NCBI GenBank assembly: GCA_012839035.1
Contig: DUOB01000076.1
Span: 54,176 to 118,175, forward strand
Length of the DNA: 64,000 bases
Direction: 5' to 3'
DNA from: Propionibacterium sp.
Lineage (GTDB): Bacteria; Actinomycetota; Actinomycetes; Propionibacteriales; Propionibacteriaceae
The notes below the pieces were generated by a model that saw only the letters and a list, made by a program, of their open reading frames with translations, did no database searches and was not told where the DNA came from. The position numbers were made by a program, and so were the translations under genes. Below, piece after piece: positions 9,106 through 17,560 of the stretch (the stretch's first letter is position 1; the number at the start of each line of letters is the position of its first letter).

Positions 9106-9743
9106 CCGTGCGCCGGGTCCTGGCTGGGATGGCCATCGTCGGGCTCCTGTCGGGTTGCTCCGGGGGCGCGGGCGAACCGGGCGGCGACTCCACCGAGCCG
9201 CAGGTCACGCCCACGCCCACACCAACCGCCGAACCGTTGGTGACGAGTTCTCCGACGCCGTACGCCGGCCCGACCGGGGCACCCGAGCGCGCCGCCTGGC
9301 AGCTGACCGCGCAGAGCCTGGGCCCGCTGGAGCTGGGCATGACCGTGCCCGACGGGGAGTCGAACGGCTGGGTCGCACGTCTCCCCCACTGCGACCGGTG
9401 GGGGTCCAGCCCGGCACTGCGCCAGGAGGGGATCGACCTCGTGTTCGACGACCAGGACCGGTTGGCCGAAATCTGGCTGGGCAACTCCGTCCATGCGACA
9501 GCCGATGGAGCTCGGGTCGGCATGGCCATCGAGGAGATCGCCTTCTTTCACGGCACGGACCTGGAGTTCGAGGAGCGCGACAGCGTCGGGGGCAGGCTCA
9601 TGGTGCCGTTCGTCCGGGCCGGTGAACACGAGCTGGTGTTCTATGCCATCGGGAACGAGAACGAAACACCGGGCCCGCGCGCCCCGGTGACGGCTATCGG
9701 CGCCCGCGCGTACGGAAAGGACGTCGTCCGCCCGAGTTGCTGA
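9099..9743 (+). CDS. Secreted lipoprotein, second of a tandem paralogous pair
   Basis: A 214-residue protein with a signal peptide and lipobox LLSGC, then a Thr/Pro linker. Its domain aligns in order with the preceding gene: LELGMTVPDGESNGW, CDRWGSSPAL, LAEIWLGNS, GMAIEEIAFFHGTD and a final cysteine near the C-terminus. The ATG lies inside the end of the upstream gene (ATGCTGA), so the pair is translationally coupled. It ends about 50 bases before the RNase P RNA. Function is unknown. Confidence 0.8.
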   Translation: MLTVRRVLAGMAIVGLLSGCSGGAGEPGGDSTEPQVTPTPTPTAEPLVTSSPTPYAGPTGAPERAAWQLTAQSLGPLELGMTVPDGESNGWVARLPHCDRWGSSPALRQEGIDLVFDDQDRLAEIWLGNSVHATADGARVGMAIEEIAFFHGTDLEFEERDSVGGRLMVPFVRAGEHELVFYAIGNENETPGPRAPVTAIGARAYGKDVVRPSC

Positions 9744-9783
9744 GGCCGTCGCCGCACTGACCGCAGCGCGATGGAAAGCCCGA

Positions 9784-9789
9784 TAGAAT
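9784..9789 (+). promoter_or_regulatory. Candidate -10 box for rnpB
   Basis: TAGAAT lies about seven bases before the first nucleotide of the P1 helix of the RNase P RNA, as expected for a vegetative promoter. No convincing -35 box is visible at 16-18 bases, so this is tentative. Confidence 0.35.
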
Positions 9790-9795
9790 GGGACG

Positions 9796-10150
9796 CTGGA
9801 CGAGGCGGCCAGGCGATCGCGGCGCTCCTGTCAGCGTCGAGGAAAGTCCGGACTCCACAGAGCAGGGTGGTGGGCAACACCCACCCGGGGTGACCCGCGG
9901 GCCAGTGCCACAGAAAACAAACCGCCTTCGACGCTCGTCGGAGGCAAGGGTGAAAAGGTGGTGTAAGAGACCACCGGCACCCCAGGTGACTGGGGTGGCC
10001 AGGTAAACCCCACCCGGAGCAAGACCAGACAGGGAACGCCCGAGGGCTGCTCGCCCAAGTTCCCGGGTAGGTCGCACCAGGCCGTCGGCAACGACGGTCG
10101 CAGATGGATGATCGCCCTCGACAGAATCCGGCTTATCGGCCGCCTCGTCC
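9796..10150 (+). ncRNA. rnpB: RNase P RNA, bacterial class A
   Basis: This is the catalytic RNA that cleaves the 5' leader from tRNA precursors. Diagnostic conserved segments appear in order: GAGGAAAGTCCGGACTCCACAG near 9839, GGTGAAAAGGTG near 9950, CAGACAGGGAACG near 10026, and ACAGAATCCGGCTTAT near the 3' end. The ends pair as a long P1 helix: ggacgaggcggcc at 9798-9810 with ggccgcctcgtcc at 10138-10150, 13 bp. The boundaries are taken from that helix and may be off by a few bases. It sits between a lipoprotein gene and a sigma factor gene. Confidence 0.95.
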
Positions 10151-10338
10151 TTCAATGCGCGACCGGGCGCCGGGACAATCTGGACCCGGGGGGGATGCCA
10201 GCATTCGTGGTCGCGCCCTTTCGCTTGGGTGCCAAGGCTTTCGTTCTGCGCATAGACCTCGCAGCGCAATCATGATTCGGTTTGACAAGCGGTCAAGAAA
10301 GCGGCTGAACATCCCCCAAACCATGGAGAACCACGGCG

Positions 10339-11067
10339 ATGGTTGCGATTTCGGCCGAGAACCGCCCTCTTTCCCCCGCCCGCCCCGGCACCACCACGAA
10401 CAACCGGGTGTTGACCGCTTCCACAGTCACCGACCACGTCTGGCTGGCAAAGGCCCTTGCGAATCGGTATCGGCGCCCCGATCAGGACTACGACGACCTT
10501 TTCCAGATCGCCTGTCTCGGTCTCACCGAGGCTGTGCATCGGTTCGACCCCGAGCTGGGTGAATTCCTCCCGTTCGCGTCTGCGACCATTCACGGTCTGC
10601 TCAAGCGCCACTTCCGGGATCACGTCTGGTCGGTGCGCCTGACCCGTTCCAGCCAGGAACTGCTGCTCCAGATGCGCCACGTCTGGCCGCAACTCGCCCA
10701 GGAACTGGGGCACGTCCCCTCACATGAGGAGCTGGCCGAACGACTCGGGGTCACGGTCGAGGAGGTGGCCCTCGCCGACCGCAGCTCCCACGCCTTCCAC
10801 TCCACGTCCATCGACGGCGTCAATGACCACCAATCGGTCCTCCGGGACTGCGACAGCAACCAGACCCAGCTCATCGAGGCCCGCCACATCGTGGCCCGGC
10901 TGCTCACCAAGCTGAAGCCGGAGGAGCGACGGCTCATCTATCTGCGCTTCTATGAGGAGCGCTCGCAGACGGACATCGCCGAGGTCATCGGCACGAATCA
11001 GATGCAGGTCTCCCGAGCCCTTGCACGGTTGATGCGGCGGATGCGGAGGCTCCTCGAAGAAGGGTGA
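10339..11067 (+). CDS. Alternative sigma factor, SigB/SigF/SigG-type (group 3)
   Basis: A 242-residue sigma-70 family protein. Region 2 is visible as DYDDLFQIACLGLTEAV followed by FDPELGEFLPFASATI. A region 3 segment follows (HVPSHEELAERLGVT), and region 4 has the recognition helix SQTDIAEVIGTNQMQVSRAL near the C-terminus. It lacks the N-terminal region 1 of primary sigma factors and resembles stress/sporulation-type sigma factors of actinobacteria. No anti-sigma or anti-anti-sigma gene adjoins it, so any partner-switching control would have to be encoded elsewhere. ATG 10339 has ggag about 10 bases upstream. The 190 bases between rnpB and this gene contain no other gene that I can support. 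Confidence 0.85.
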   Translation: MVAISAENRPLSPARPGTTTNNRVLTASTVTDHVWLAKALANRYRRPDQDYDDLFQIACLGLTEAVHRFDPELGEFLPFASATIHGLLKRHFRDHVWSVRLTRSSQELLLQMRHVWPQLAQELGHVPSHEELAERLGVTVEEVALADRSSHAFHSTSIDGVNDHQSVLRDCDSNQTQLIEARHIVARLLTKLKPEERRLIYLRFYEERSQTDIAEVIGTNQMQVSRALARLMRRMRRLLEEG

Positions 11068-11082
11068 GGCAACGCGGGTGGT

Positions 11083-12534
11083 TCAGCGACGGTGCCGCCG
11101 TGGGGTGACATCCGTGAACTCACTCACACCTGTCGTGAGATCCACTGAGCGCAGTCGGGCTTCGATGTCCTGCCCCAGGGGCAGTTGGGGTCCCTTCACC
11201 GGGGCCTCGACGGCCGGATCGTTGATCATGAAGCGGCCTCGCCCGCGCTTGGTGTCGACGTCGACGACCGTGCCCACGAAAATCTCACCCTCGCGGCCGG
11301 AGAGCACCAGGGTCTCGGTCAGATCGACGATCCCACGCTCATACTTCTTGGCGCGCCGACTGGACTGCGCCATCGTCTCCGGCAGCGTTTCCAGCTCGTT
11401 GATCACCCATTCCGGCACGTCCACCTCCGCACAAATGGCGGCACAGATCTCCAGGACGTAGCGATCGACCAGTCTGCGCAGGGGTGCGGTTGCGTGCGAA
11501 TATTCGATGGCCAGCGCCGCGTGCAGCGCATCCGCCGGCAGCACCCCGTTGAACGCCTGATAGCCCGCGCCCCGGAAGAGGGTCGTGCAGGCGTACAACA
11601 TTGCGGCGTGGTCCCCCCGGCGCGAATCCAGGGAGCGGACGAACTCGGGATAGTCCATCTCCGACGGCCAGTGGATCCGCAGGGCTTTCGCCACGTTGCG
11701 AAGGCGGCGGAGGGATGCGTTGTCGGCGGGCGGGAGAGTACGCAGGATGCCCACGTCCGCGTACATCATCAAATGGGCCGCCGCCATGCCGGTCATCAGC
11801 GAGATCTGGGCGTTCCAGCCCTCCACCGGCAGGGTGCTGCGGAATTCCAGTTCCCAGTGGCCGTCGTCGGAGACCCGGATCTCCTGCTCGGGAATGTTGA
11901 GGCTGACGCCACCGCGGTCACGCTCGATCCGCTCCCGCAGCAGGCCCACCGTTCTGAGCAGCGTGAGCGACTCGGACGCCGTGCCGTTGTCCAGCTGATC
12001 CTGGACGTCGTCATAGGTCAGCTGTTCACGGCTGCGGATCATCGCCCGCTCGACGTGCGGCATGGCACAGTCGCCGTGCGCGTCCAGGGGCAACCGCCAC
12101 ACCAGCGCCGGGCGCAGCTCGTTCGGCAGCAGACTGGCCGCACCCTCGGAGAGGACCGGTGGGTGCAGTGGCGTACGCCCGTGGGGCGCGTAGAACGTCT
12201 GTCCGCGGGCATGCGCCTCCCGGTCGATCGGGTCGCCCGCGGTGACGAAGGCTGCGACGTCGGCGATCGCGTACCAGACCACGAAACCGTCACCGTGTCG
12301 TTCGATGAACAACGCCTGGTCAAGATCCCGGGCCCCGGGCGGGTCGATGGTGACGAACTCCAGATCCGTGCGATCCAGCTCCGGGAGCCGGGGATTGGCC
12401 ACCGCCCGTTCGGCAGTAGCGAGCACGTCGGCGGGGAACTCGGTTGGCACCTCGAGCTCCCGCCGCAACCGTTCGAGGCCTTCGCGCAGCGGTGGGGGGA
12501 CGTCGTCCCGCAGGCGGACTGGACGCAACGGCAT
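11083..12534 (-). CDS. RNB-domain 3'-5' exoribonuclease (RNase II/R family)
   Basis: A 483-residue ribonuclease. The catalytic RNB domain shows the acidic cluster IDPPGARDLDQALFIE, then YAIADVAAFV, EGAASLLPNELRPALVW, and the late RNB motif YSHATAPLRRLVDRYV. A short C-terminal S1/OB-like tail follows (GEIFVGTVVDVDTKRGRGRFM). It is shorter than RNase R because it lacks cold-shock domains at the N-terminus, as in other actinobacterial RNB proteins. ATG 12534 is chosen because of a perfect aggagg six bases before it. It follows the zinc-ribbon gene by 17 bases, so both form one minus-strand operon. Confidence 0.92.
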   Translation of the reverse strand: MPLRPVRLRDDVPPPLREGLERLRRELEVPTEFPADVLATAERAVANPRLPELDRTDLEFVTIDPPGARDLDQALFIERHGDGFVVWYAIADVAAFVTAGDPIDREAHARGQTFYAPHGRTPLHPPVLSEGAASLLPNELRPALVWRLPLDAHGDCAMPHVERAMIRSREQLTYDDVQDQLDNGTASESLTLLRTVGLLRERIERDRGGVSLNIPEQEIRVSDDGHWELEFRSTLPVEGWNAQISLMTGMAAAHLMMYADVGILRTLPPADNASLRRLRNVAKALRIHWPSEMDYPEFVRSLDSRRGDHAAMLYACTTLFRGAGYQAFNGVLPADALHAALAIEYSHATAPLRRLVDRYVLEICAAICAEVDVPEWVINELETLPETMAQSSRRAKKYERGIVDLTETLVLSGREGEIFVGTVVDVDTKRGRGRFMINDPAVEAPVKGPQLPLGQDIEARLRSVDLTTGVSEFTDVTPRRHRR

Positions 12535-12551
12535 GGTTCCTCCTGGTGGAA

Positions 12552-13298
12552 TCAGGCGGGCAGACCCGAGCGCGAGGTTCGGATGAGGATGCGACCGCAC
12601 TCCTCGCACGACAGCAATTCGTCAGGGGCTGCACTGGCAAAAGCGCTGACCTCGGCCGAATTCAGGTCGAGGCGGCAGCCCTCGCAGCGGCGCTCCACCA
12701 ATTCGGCGACACCGACCCCGTCCCGACGGTCCCGGATGCGTTCATAGTGCTTCACCAGCGCGGGTGGCATCTTCTCCACCACCGTCTCCCGCTTGGCTGC
12801 CGCGTGCTGCAACTGGCTGTCCAAGGCGGCCAGCTCGCTGTCGCGCACCACCATCAGCGACCGGATCGTGTCCTCCATCTCGATCCGACGGGCTTTGATC
12901 GCCGCGAACCGGGCGCTGGCCTGCTCCGCCTCCTCCATCAACTCCAGCTGCGCATCCTCCAGCACCCCGATCCGTCTGGTCAGATGCTCGATCTCGGAAA
13001 TCAAACCCGTCAGGGCCTTCGGATCCGCGGCTCCAGCATCGACCCGTTCCTGGTTGCGCACCTTCCTGGCGCGCACCGGTTCGAGGTCCGCCTCCGCCTT
13101 GGCCTGTGCACGCTCCAGGTCCGCGACACGGGTCTCCGCCTCGGTGAAATCCTCCAGCAGCCGTTTCCGGTCGGTGAGGAGCGCAGTGATCCTCGCCTTT
13201 TCGGGGAGATGGAGCTTGCGGCGGTTCAGCGTGGCGATCTCTGTGTCGATCCCCTGCAGCGTCAACAGCTTCTGCTGGTCGGACGGTTCGGCTTTGAT
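12552..13298 (-). CDS. Coiled-coil protein with C4 zinc ribbon; apparent ATC start
   Basis: A 248-residue protein with a long helical hairpin (residues about 10-170, heptad-rich, many Glu/Ala/Arg). It ends in a zinc ribbon: CEGC at about 205 and CEEC at about 232. The family (Rv2229c-like) is widespread in actinobacteria, and its role is unclear, possibly nucleic-acid binding. Homologues start close to the sequence KAEPSDQQKLL. In this frame that point is an ATC codon at 13298, preceded at ideal distance by aaggagg. The only upstream alternative is GTG 13328, which has no ribosome-binding site, so I place the start at ATC with reservation. The RNB exonuclease follows in the same operon. Confidence 0.8.
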   Translation of the reverse strand: MKAEPSDQQKLLTLQGIDTEIATLNRRKLHLPEKARITALLTDRKRLLEDFTEAETRVADLERAQAKAEADLEPVRARKVRNQERVDAGAADPKALTGLISEIEHLTRRIGVLEDAQLELMEEAEQASARFAAIKARRIEMEDTIRSLMVVRDSELAALDSQLQHAAAKRETVVEKMPPALVKHYERIRDRRDGVGVAELVERRCEGCRLDLNSAEVSAFASAAPDELLSCEECGRILIRTSRSGLPA

Positions 13299-13350
13299 GG
13301 CGGGCCTCCTTGGTCTCAGCCCGAGCACCGGGACGGCGCCGGTATCGCGG

Positions 13351-13356
13351 ATCCTA
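13351..13356 (-). promoter_or_regulatory. Candidate -10 box for the zinc-ribbon/RNB operon
   Basis: TAGGAT on the minus strand lies about 50 bases before the proposed ATC start, in the 97-base divergent gap to the peptidase gene. No good -35 is seen. Confidence 0.3.
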
Positions 13357-13395
13357 GCGCGGCCCTTTCCGCACCCCGACGCCTATCATGGCCGG

Positions 13396-14877
13396 GTGAG
13401 TGAGGAACAGCCGAAGACCCGCAGCCGCGCCCTCCCCTATTCGGAGGCGTTCAAAGAATTCATCCCGATGGGCTGGGCACCGCATTCCCCGGAGCTGCCC
13501 GCCCCGCTGCCGGCCACCGCGTGGACCCAGGCCCGCCGGGACGCCCTCAGCGCCCAGTTCCCTGGCGACCGGCTGGTCATCCCGGCGGGCGGGCTGAAAG
13601 TGAGATCCAACGACACCGACTATCGGTTCCGTCCTCACTCGGCATTCGCCCATCTCACCGGCCTGGGGTCCGACCGTGAGCCCGACGCGGTGCTGGTCCT
13701 GGAGCCGACGGACACCGGCCACGATGCCACACTCTATTTCCGGCCGCGCGCGCCCCGCACGTCGGAGGAGTTCTATTCCAATGCGCGCTATGGCGAGATG
13801 TGGGTCGGCCAGCGGGAGTCGCTCGCGGAGATGGCTGCCCTCACCGACATGACCGTTTCCGATATCGCCGACCTCGACGAGGCCTTGGCCAAGAATGCGT
13901 CGGCGACCAGGATCCGGATCGTCCGCGAAGCGGATGCCAGCCTCAACGCCCGAATCGACGAGCTGACGCATCTCGGCTCGGAGGAAGCCGATGCGGAGCT
14001 GTCGACCGCGCTGTCCGAGCTGCGCCTGTGCAAGGACGAGTTCGAGATCGAGCAGATGCGGGAAGCCTGCGCCAAGACAGCCCTCGCTTTTGAGGAGGTG
14101 GTCCGGGCACTGCCCGAGGCGGTGCGCCGGGGCCGCGGTGAGCGGTGGGTCGAAGGCGTGTTCGGCCTCCACGCCCGGCACGCAGGGAACGCGGTCGGCT
14201 ATGACACGATCGCGGCGGCCGGGGACCACGCGTGCACACTGCACTGGATCCGCAACGACGGCGATCTGCGCGGTGACGAGCTGCTGTTGCTGGACGCGGG
14301 CATCGAGCTCGACACGCTCTATACGGCGGACATCACCCGGACGCTGCCGGTCTCCGGCCGATTCTCCCCCGCCCAGCGCAAGGTCTACGAAGCCGTGCTG
14401 GAGGCCCAGGAGGCCGGCATCAGGGCCGCCCAACCGGGCGCTGACTTCCTCGCGCCCCATCTGGCCGCGGTCGTGGTGCTCGTCAAGCGACTGGCGGAGT
14501 GGGGCTTCCTGCCCGTCAGCCCGGAGGAGTCCGTGGACCCGGAGAACGGCGGACAGCACCGACGCTGGATGGTGCATGGCACCTCCCACCACCTCGGGAT
14601 CGATGTGCACGACTGCGCCCAGGCACTCCGGGAGAACTACCGGGAGGGCACCCTGAAACCGGGCATGGTGATCACCGTCGAACCGGGGCTCTATTTCAAG
14701 GAAACGGACCTTCTGGTGCCGGAGGAGTTCCGCGGAATCGGCGTACGCATCGAGGACGACATCCTCATCACCGCCGACGGCAACGAGAACCTGTCCTCCG
14801 CTCTGCCGAAGGATCCCGACGAGATCGAGGCCTGGATGGCGGGCCTGTTCGATGGCTCCGCCGACCGTGGGCACTGA
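13396..14877 (+). CDS. pepP: Xaa-Pro aminopeptidase (M24B)
   Basis: The 493-residue enzyme releases N-terminal residues before proline. The N-terminal creatinase-like domain (VIPAGGLKVRSNDTDYRFRP) is followed by the pita-bread domain. Its metal ligands sit in LLLDAGIELDTLYTADITRT (two Asp), MVHGTSHHLGIDVHD (His), ITVEPGLYF (Glu) and GVRIEDDILIT (Glu). The start is GTG 13396 (VSEEQPKTRSR); an ATG eight bases earlier is out of frame and runs into a stop. The end overlaps the corA frame by 26 bases. The product probably acts in cytosolic peptide turnover. Confidence 0.95.
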   Translation: MSEEQPKTRSRALPYSEAFKEFIPMGWAPHSPELPAPLPATAWTQARRDALSAQFPGDRLVIPAGGLKVRSNDTDYRFRPHSAFAHLTGLGSDREPDAVLVLEPTDTGHDATLYFRPRAPRTSEEFYSNARYGEMWVGQRESLAEMAALTDMTVSDIADLDEALAKNASATRIRIVREADASLNARIDELTHLGSEEADAELSTALSELRLCKDEFEIEQMREACAKTALAFEEVVRALPEAVRRGRGERWVEGVFGLHARHAGNAVGYDTIAAAGDHACTLHWIRNDGDLRGDELLLLDAGIELDTLYTADITRTLPVSGRFSPAQRKVYEAVLEAQEAGIRAAQPGADFLAPHLAAVVVLVKRLAEWGFLPVSPEESVDPENGGQHRRWMVHGTSHHLGIDVHDCAQALRENYREGTLKPGMVITVEPGLYFKETDLLVPEEFRGIGVRIEDDILITADGNENLSSALPKDPDEIEAWMAGLFDGSADRGH

Positions 14878-15946
14878 ACCGCACGGCACTCCCCGACGAC
14901 GTCGCCCGACGCTCCGGCGGCCACGGACCCTGATGGCGGCGGACGGTGAGCCGCCGGACTCGGTGGTGGCGTGGGGTCTCTATGTCGAGGGGGTACGCCA
15001 GGACGGCGACGACTTGGACCTCGCTGCCCAGCGGGCCATGGCCGGGGAAGGTTTCGTGTGGCTCGGGCTCAAGGACCCCTCGGATGAGGACATGGCCGGA
15101 TTCGCCGAACGGTTCAACCTGCACCCGCTGGCTATCGAGGATGCGGTCGAGGGCCACACCCGTTCCAAGCTGGAGGAATTCGGCGACACGCTGTTCTGTG
15201 TCATTTCCACCGTCGCGTATGTCGAACATGCGGAGCTCACCGACAGTTCGGAGATCGTGTCCACGGGACAGATCATGGTGTTCGTCGGCAAAAACTTCGT
15301 GATGACCGTCCGACGTGGTGAGCACGCGCAGCTGCAGGAGATGCGGGCCAGGTTGGAGGCGAAGCCCCAGCGGCTCGCGCACGGCACCTATGAGGTGCTG
15401 TACGCCGTCCTCGACAAAGTGATCGAGGACTACATCACGGTGGTGGCGGAATTCGAGACGGATATCGAAGAAGTCGAGACGGCGGTGTTCTCCCGTCAGG
15501 GGACCAATGAAGTCGATCGCGTCTATCAGCTCAAACGAGAGCTGATCGAGTTCAAGCGATCGGTCGTGCCGCTGGGCACGCCTCTTCACGCGCTCGCCAC
15601 GCGACCGCTCGCCACCATCCCGGGCACGGCCCAGGCCTATTTCCGGGAGCTTTCGGACCATCACCTGGAAGCACGGGAGGCGATCCAGTCGTTCGACGAG
15701 GTGCTGAGCACGATTCTCTCGGCGGGGCTCGCTCGTGCGTCGGTCGCGGACAATCAGGACATGCGGAAAATCTCAGCGTTCGTGGCGATCGTCGCGATTC
15801 CGACGATGATCGCCGGCATTTATGGAATGAACTTCGACAACATGCCCGAACTCCATGCCCGCTATGGCTATTTCATCGTGATCGGCCTGATGGCGACGAT
15901 CATGGTCGGGCTCTATGTGGGGTTCCGGCGCAACAAGTGGTTGTGA
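14852..15946 (+). CDS. corA: CorA-type Mg2+/Co2+ transporter
   Basis: A 364-residue membrane channel protein. The N-terminal cytoplasmic domain includes VWLGLKDPSDEDM and HPLAIEDAVEGHTRSKLEEF. A long helix follows (residues about 185-290), then two C-terminal transmembrane helices. The signature Gly-Met-Asn is present in IAGIYGMNFDNMPEL between the helices, and the C-terminus is RRNKWL, as in the family. The first ATG (14852) lies within the end of the peptidase gene; an internal ATG at 14933 is a plausible alternative that would remove an Arg-rich N-terminus. It is probably expressed together with the peptidase. Confidence 0.94.
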   Translation: MAPPTVGTEPHGTPRRRRPTLRRPRTLMAADGEPPDSVVAWGLYVEGVRQDGDDLDLAAQRAMAGEGFVWLGLKDPSDEDMAGFAERFNLHPLAIEDAVEGHTRSKLEEFGDTLFCVISTVAYVEHAELTDSSEIVSTGQIMVFVGKNFVMTVRRGEHAQLQEMRARLEAKPQRLAHGTYEVLYAVLDKVIEDYITVVAEFETDIEEVETAVFSRQGTNEVDRVYQLKRELIEFKRSVVPLGTPLHALATRPLATIPGTAQAYFRELSDHHLEAREAIQSFDEVLSTILSAGLARASVADNQDMRKISAFVAIVAIPTMIAGIYGMNFDNMPELHARYGYFIVIGLMATIMVGLYVGFRRNKWL

Positions 15947-15956
15947 CGGTCGGGCC

Positions 15957-16454
15957 TCACTCGAAGGCAGCGGCCCGCACGCCCGGCATGCCCTGCAGCA
16001 TTTCGCGCGCCTTCATCACGTGCTTGTGCTCACAGAGAATCTCATATTTGCTCGGAATCGTCGTTCGCACCGAGTTGAAGTCCCGCCGGCCACCCGAGGT
16101 GGCATAGATGACGGCCCCGAAAATGACGTTGAGGACGATGGCTATGCCCAGTGCCACCATCATCATGGGCAGGAACTGGCCCTCCGGTGAGAAGAGCACG
16201 AGCAGAATGCCGACCAGGAGGCCGGTGCTGATGCCGGTGAGCACGGACTGGGACAGCACAGAACCCCAATTCTTGCGGCCCGTCACCCGTTCGACCAGTT
16301 TGAGATCGGTGCCGACGATCGCGAGGTTCTCGACCGGGAACTTCTGATCGGAGAGATAGTCGACCGCCTTCTGGGCATCCTCATATTTCTCATAGACCCC
16401 GACCGAATGCGGATATTCCAGCTCGAACTTGAGTCCTTGGAACTGCGCAGCCAT
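15957..16454 (-). CDS. General-stress-protein-17M-like membrane protein
   Basis: A 165-residue protein. Residues about 14-55 (YPHSVGVYEKYEDAQKAVDYLSD then NLAIVGTDLKLVERV) resemble the YflT/GSP17M domain. Two transmembrane helices follow (around SVLTGISTGLLVGILLVLF and MMMVALGIAIVLNVIFGAVIY). ATG 16454 is preceded by a purine-rich site (aggggcaggga). It converges on corA with a 10-base gap. The role in stress is inferred from the family name only. Confidence 0.8.
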   Translation of the reverse strand: MAAQFQGLKFELEYPHSVGVYEKYEDAQKAVDYLSDQKFPVENLAIVGTDLKLVERVTGRKNWGSVLSQSVLTGISTGLLVGILLVLFSPEGQFLPMMMVALGIAIVLNVIFGAVIYATSGGRRDFNSVRTTIPSKYEILCEHKHVMKAREMLQGMPGVRAAAFE

Positions 16455-16504
16455 TCCCTGCCCCTTTCCTATCGACATCATCAAGCCTACTGGGCCACGC
16501 CAGA

Positions 16505-17470
16505 TCATCCCTCCGCGCGCTCACCGCTGGCCGACAACCCCGCGGCGCGTCCCTTGGCCACGATGCGCTGGGCCACCTTCATGCCGGCCTCGTCGACCAT
16601 CTCGTCGTCCACGACGATCGCTCCGACCGCTCCCCCGGCCTCCGCCGTGGCGGCGGCGTAGGCATCGATCATCCGCAGAGCCCGGTCGAAGTCGGCCTGC
16701 CGAGGCGTGAAGATCTCGTTTCCGGCCGCGATCTGATCGGGGTGCAGCACCCATTTGCCGTCATAGCCGAGGGCTGCCGCGGCCCGGGCCGATCGCCGGA
16801 ACCCCTCCAGATCGCGGATCGCGACATAGGGGCCATCGATCGCGGCAAGCCCGTGGGCCCGAGCGGCGACGAGGATCGAGAACAGGACGTGGTGGAAGGC
16901 ATCACCCCGCTCATAGCCCTCCGGCTGCTCCCCGACATTGGTCGAGGCCATGCCCATCGACGCCATGAAATCCCCGGGACCGAACACCAGGGACCGCATT
17001 CGGGCACTGGCACCGGCGATCGCCTGCACATTGAGGAGCCCCGGTGCGTCCTCGATCTGCGCTTCGATGCCGATCGCTCCCGGCACCAATCCGTGCGTAC
17101 GCTCCACCTGCGTCAGCAACAGATCAAGGGCGACGATGTGCTCCCGCGACTGGACCTTGGGGAGCACAACGGCATCGATGCGGGCCCCGGCGCCGCCGAC
17201 GACCTCGACCACGTCCGCGTAGGTCCACGGAGTCGTCCAGTCGTTGACACGCACGGTGACAACAGGTGCCGCCCATTCCGCGCCGAGCGCCGCCACGATC
17301 TGTCCGCGGGCCGCGGGTTTGGCTGCCGGGGCGACGGCGTCCTCGAGATCGAGAAAGACGGCGTCGGCCGCCAGCCCCCGGGCCTTGGCCAGGAATCTCT
17401 CGGACGATCCGGGCACCGCCAGGATGGTTCGACGGACCTGAACGGACGTGTCGGGCACTGCAGCAGTCAC
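16505..17470 (-). CDS. CitE-like HpcH/HpaI family CoA-ester lyase
   Basis: A 321-residue TIM-barrel protein starting at GTG 17470. Motifs are RRTILAVPGSSERFLAKA, VFLDLEDAVAPAAK (metal-binding Glu/Asp), VRVNDWTTPW, VLPKVQS, IGIEAQIEDAPGL (Glu ligand), SLVFGPGDFMASMG (Asp ligand) and KWVLHPDQI. These fit malyl-CoA/citramalyl-CoA lyase-like members rather than HpcH itself. No citrate lyase alpha or gamma subunit is nearby, so a CoA-ester substrate is more likely than citrate lyase. The specific substrate is not determinable. It stands alone on the minus strand between the stress-type gene and the DinB-type gene. Confidence 0.85.
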   Translation of the reverse strand: MTAAVPDTSVQVRRTILAVPGSSERFLAKARGLAADAVFLDLEDAVAPAAKPAARGQIVAALGAEWAAPVVTVRVNDWTTPWTYADVVEVVGGAGARIDAVVLPKVQSREHIVALDLLLTQVERTHGLVPGAIGIEAQIEDAPGLLNVQAIAGASARMRSLVFGPGDFMASMGMASTNVGEQPEGYERGDAFHHVLFSILVAARAHGLAAIDGPYVAIRDLEGFRRSARAAAALGYDGKWVLHPDQIAAGNEIFTPRQADFDRALRMIDAYAAATAEAGGAVGAIVVDDEMVDEAGMKVAQRIVAKGRAAGLSASGERAEG

Positions 17471-17560
17471 GGATGCCAGCCTAGCGACGGGCCATCCTCC
17501 ACGCGGTTGACCTGACCAACTGACCGGGCGACCGCGGCCAGCGGCAATCGCGTCTGTCGA

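Noticed and set aside
10281..10286. TTGACA as -35 box for the sigma factor gene
   Set aside because: No acceptable -10 element at 16-18 bases; left out of the features.
12793..13395. Upstream in-frame extension of the Xaa-Pro aminopeptidase
   Set aside because: It is Ser/Arg/Ala-biased antisense sequence to the zinc-ribbon gene; the family start is GTG 13396.
16505..17470. Citrate lyase beta subunit proper
   Set aside because: No alpha, gamma or citC/citG genes are nearby; the motifs fit the broader CoA-ester lyase family.
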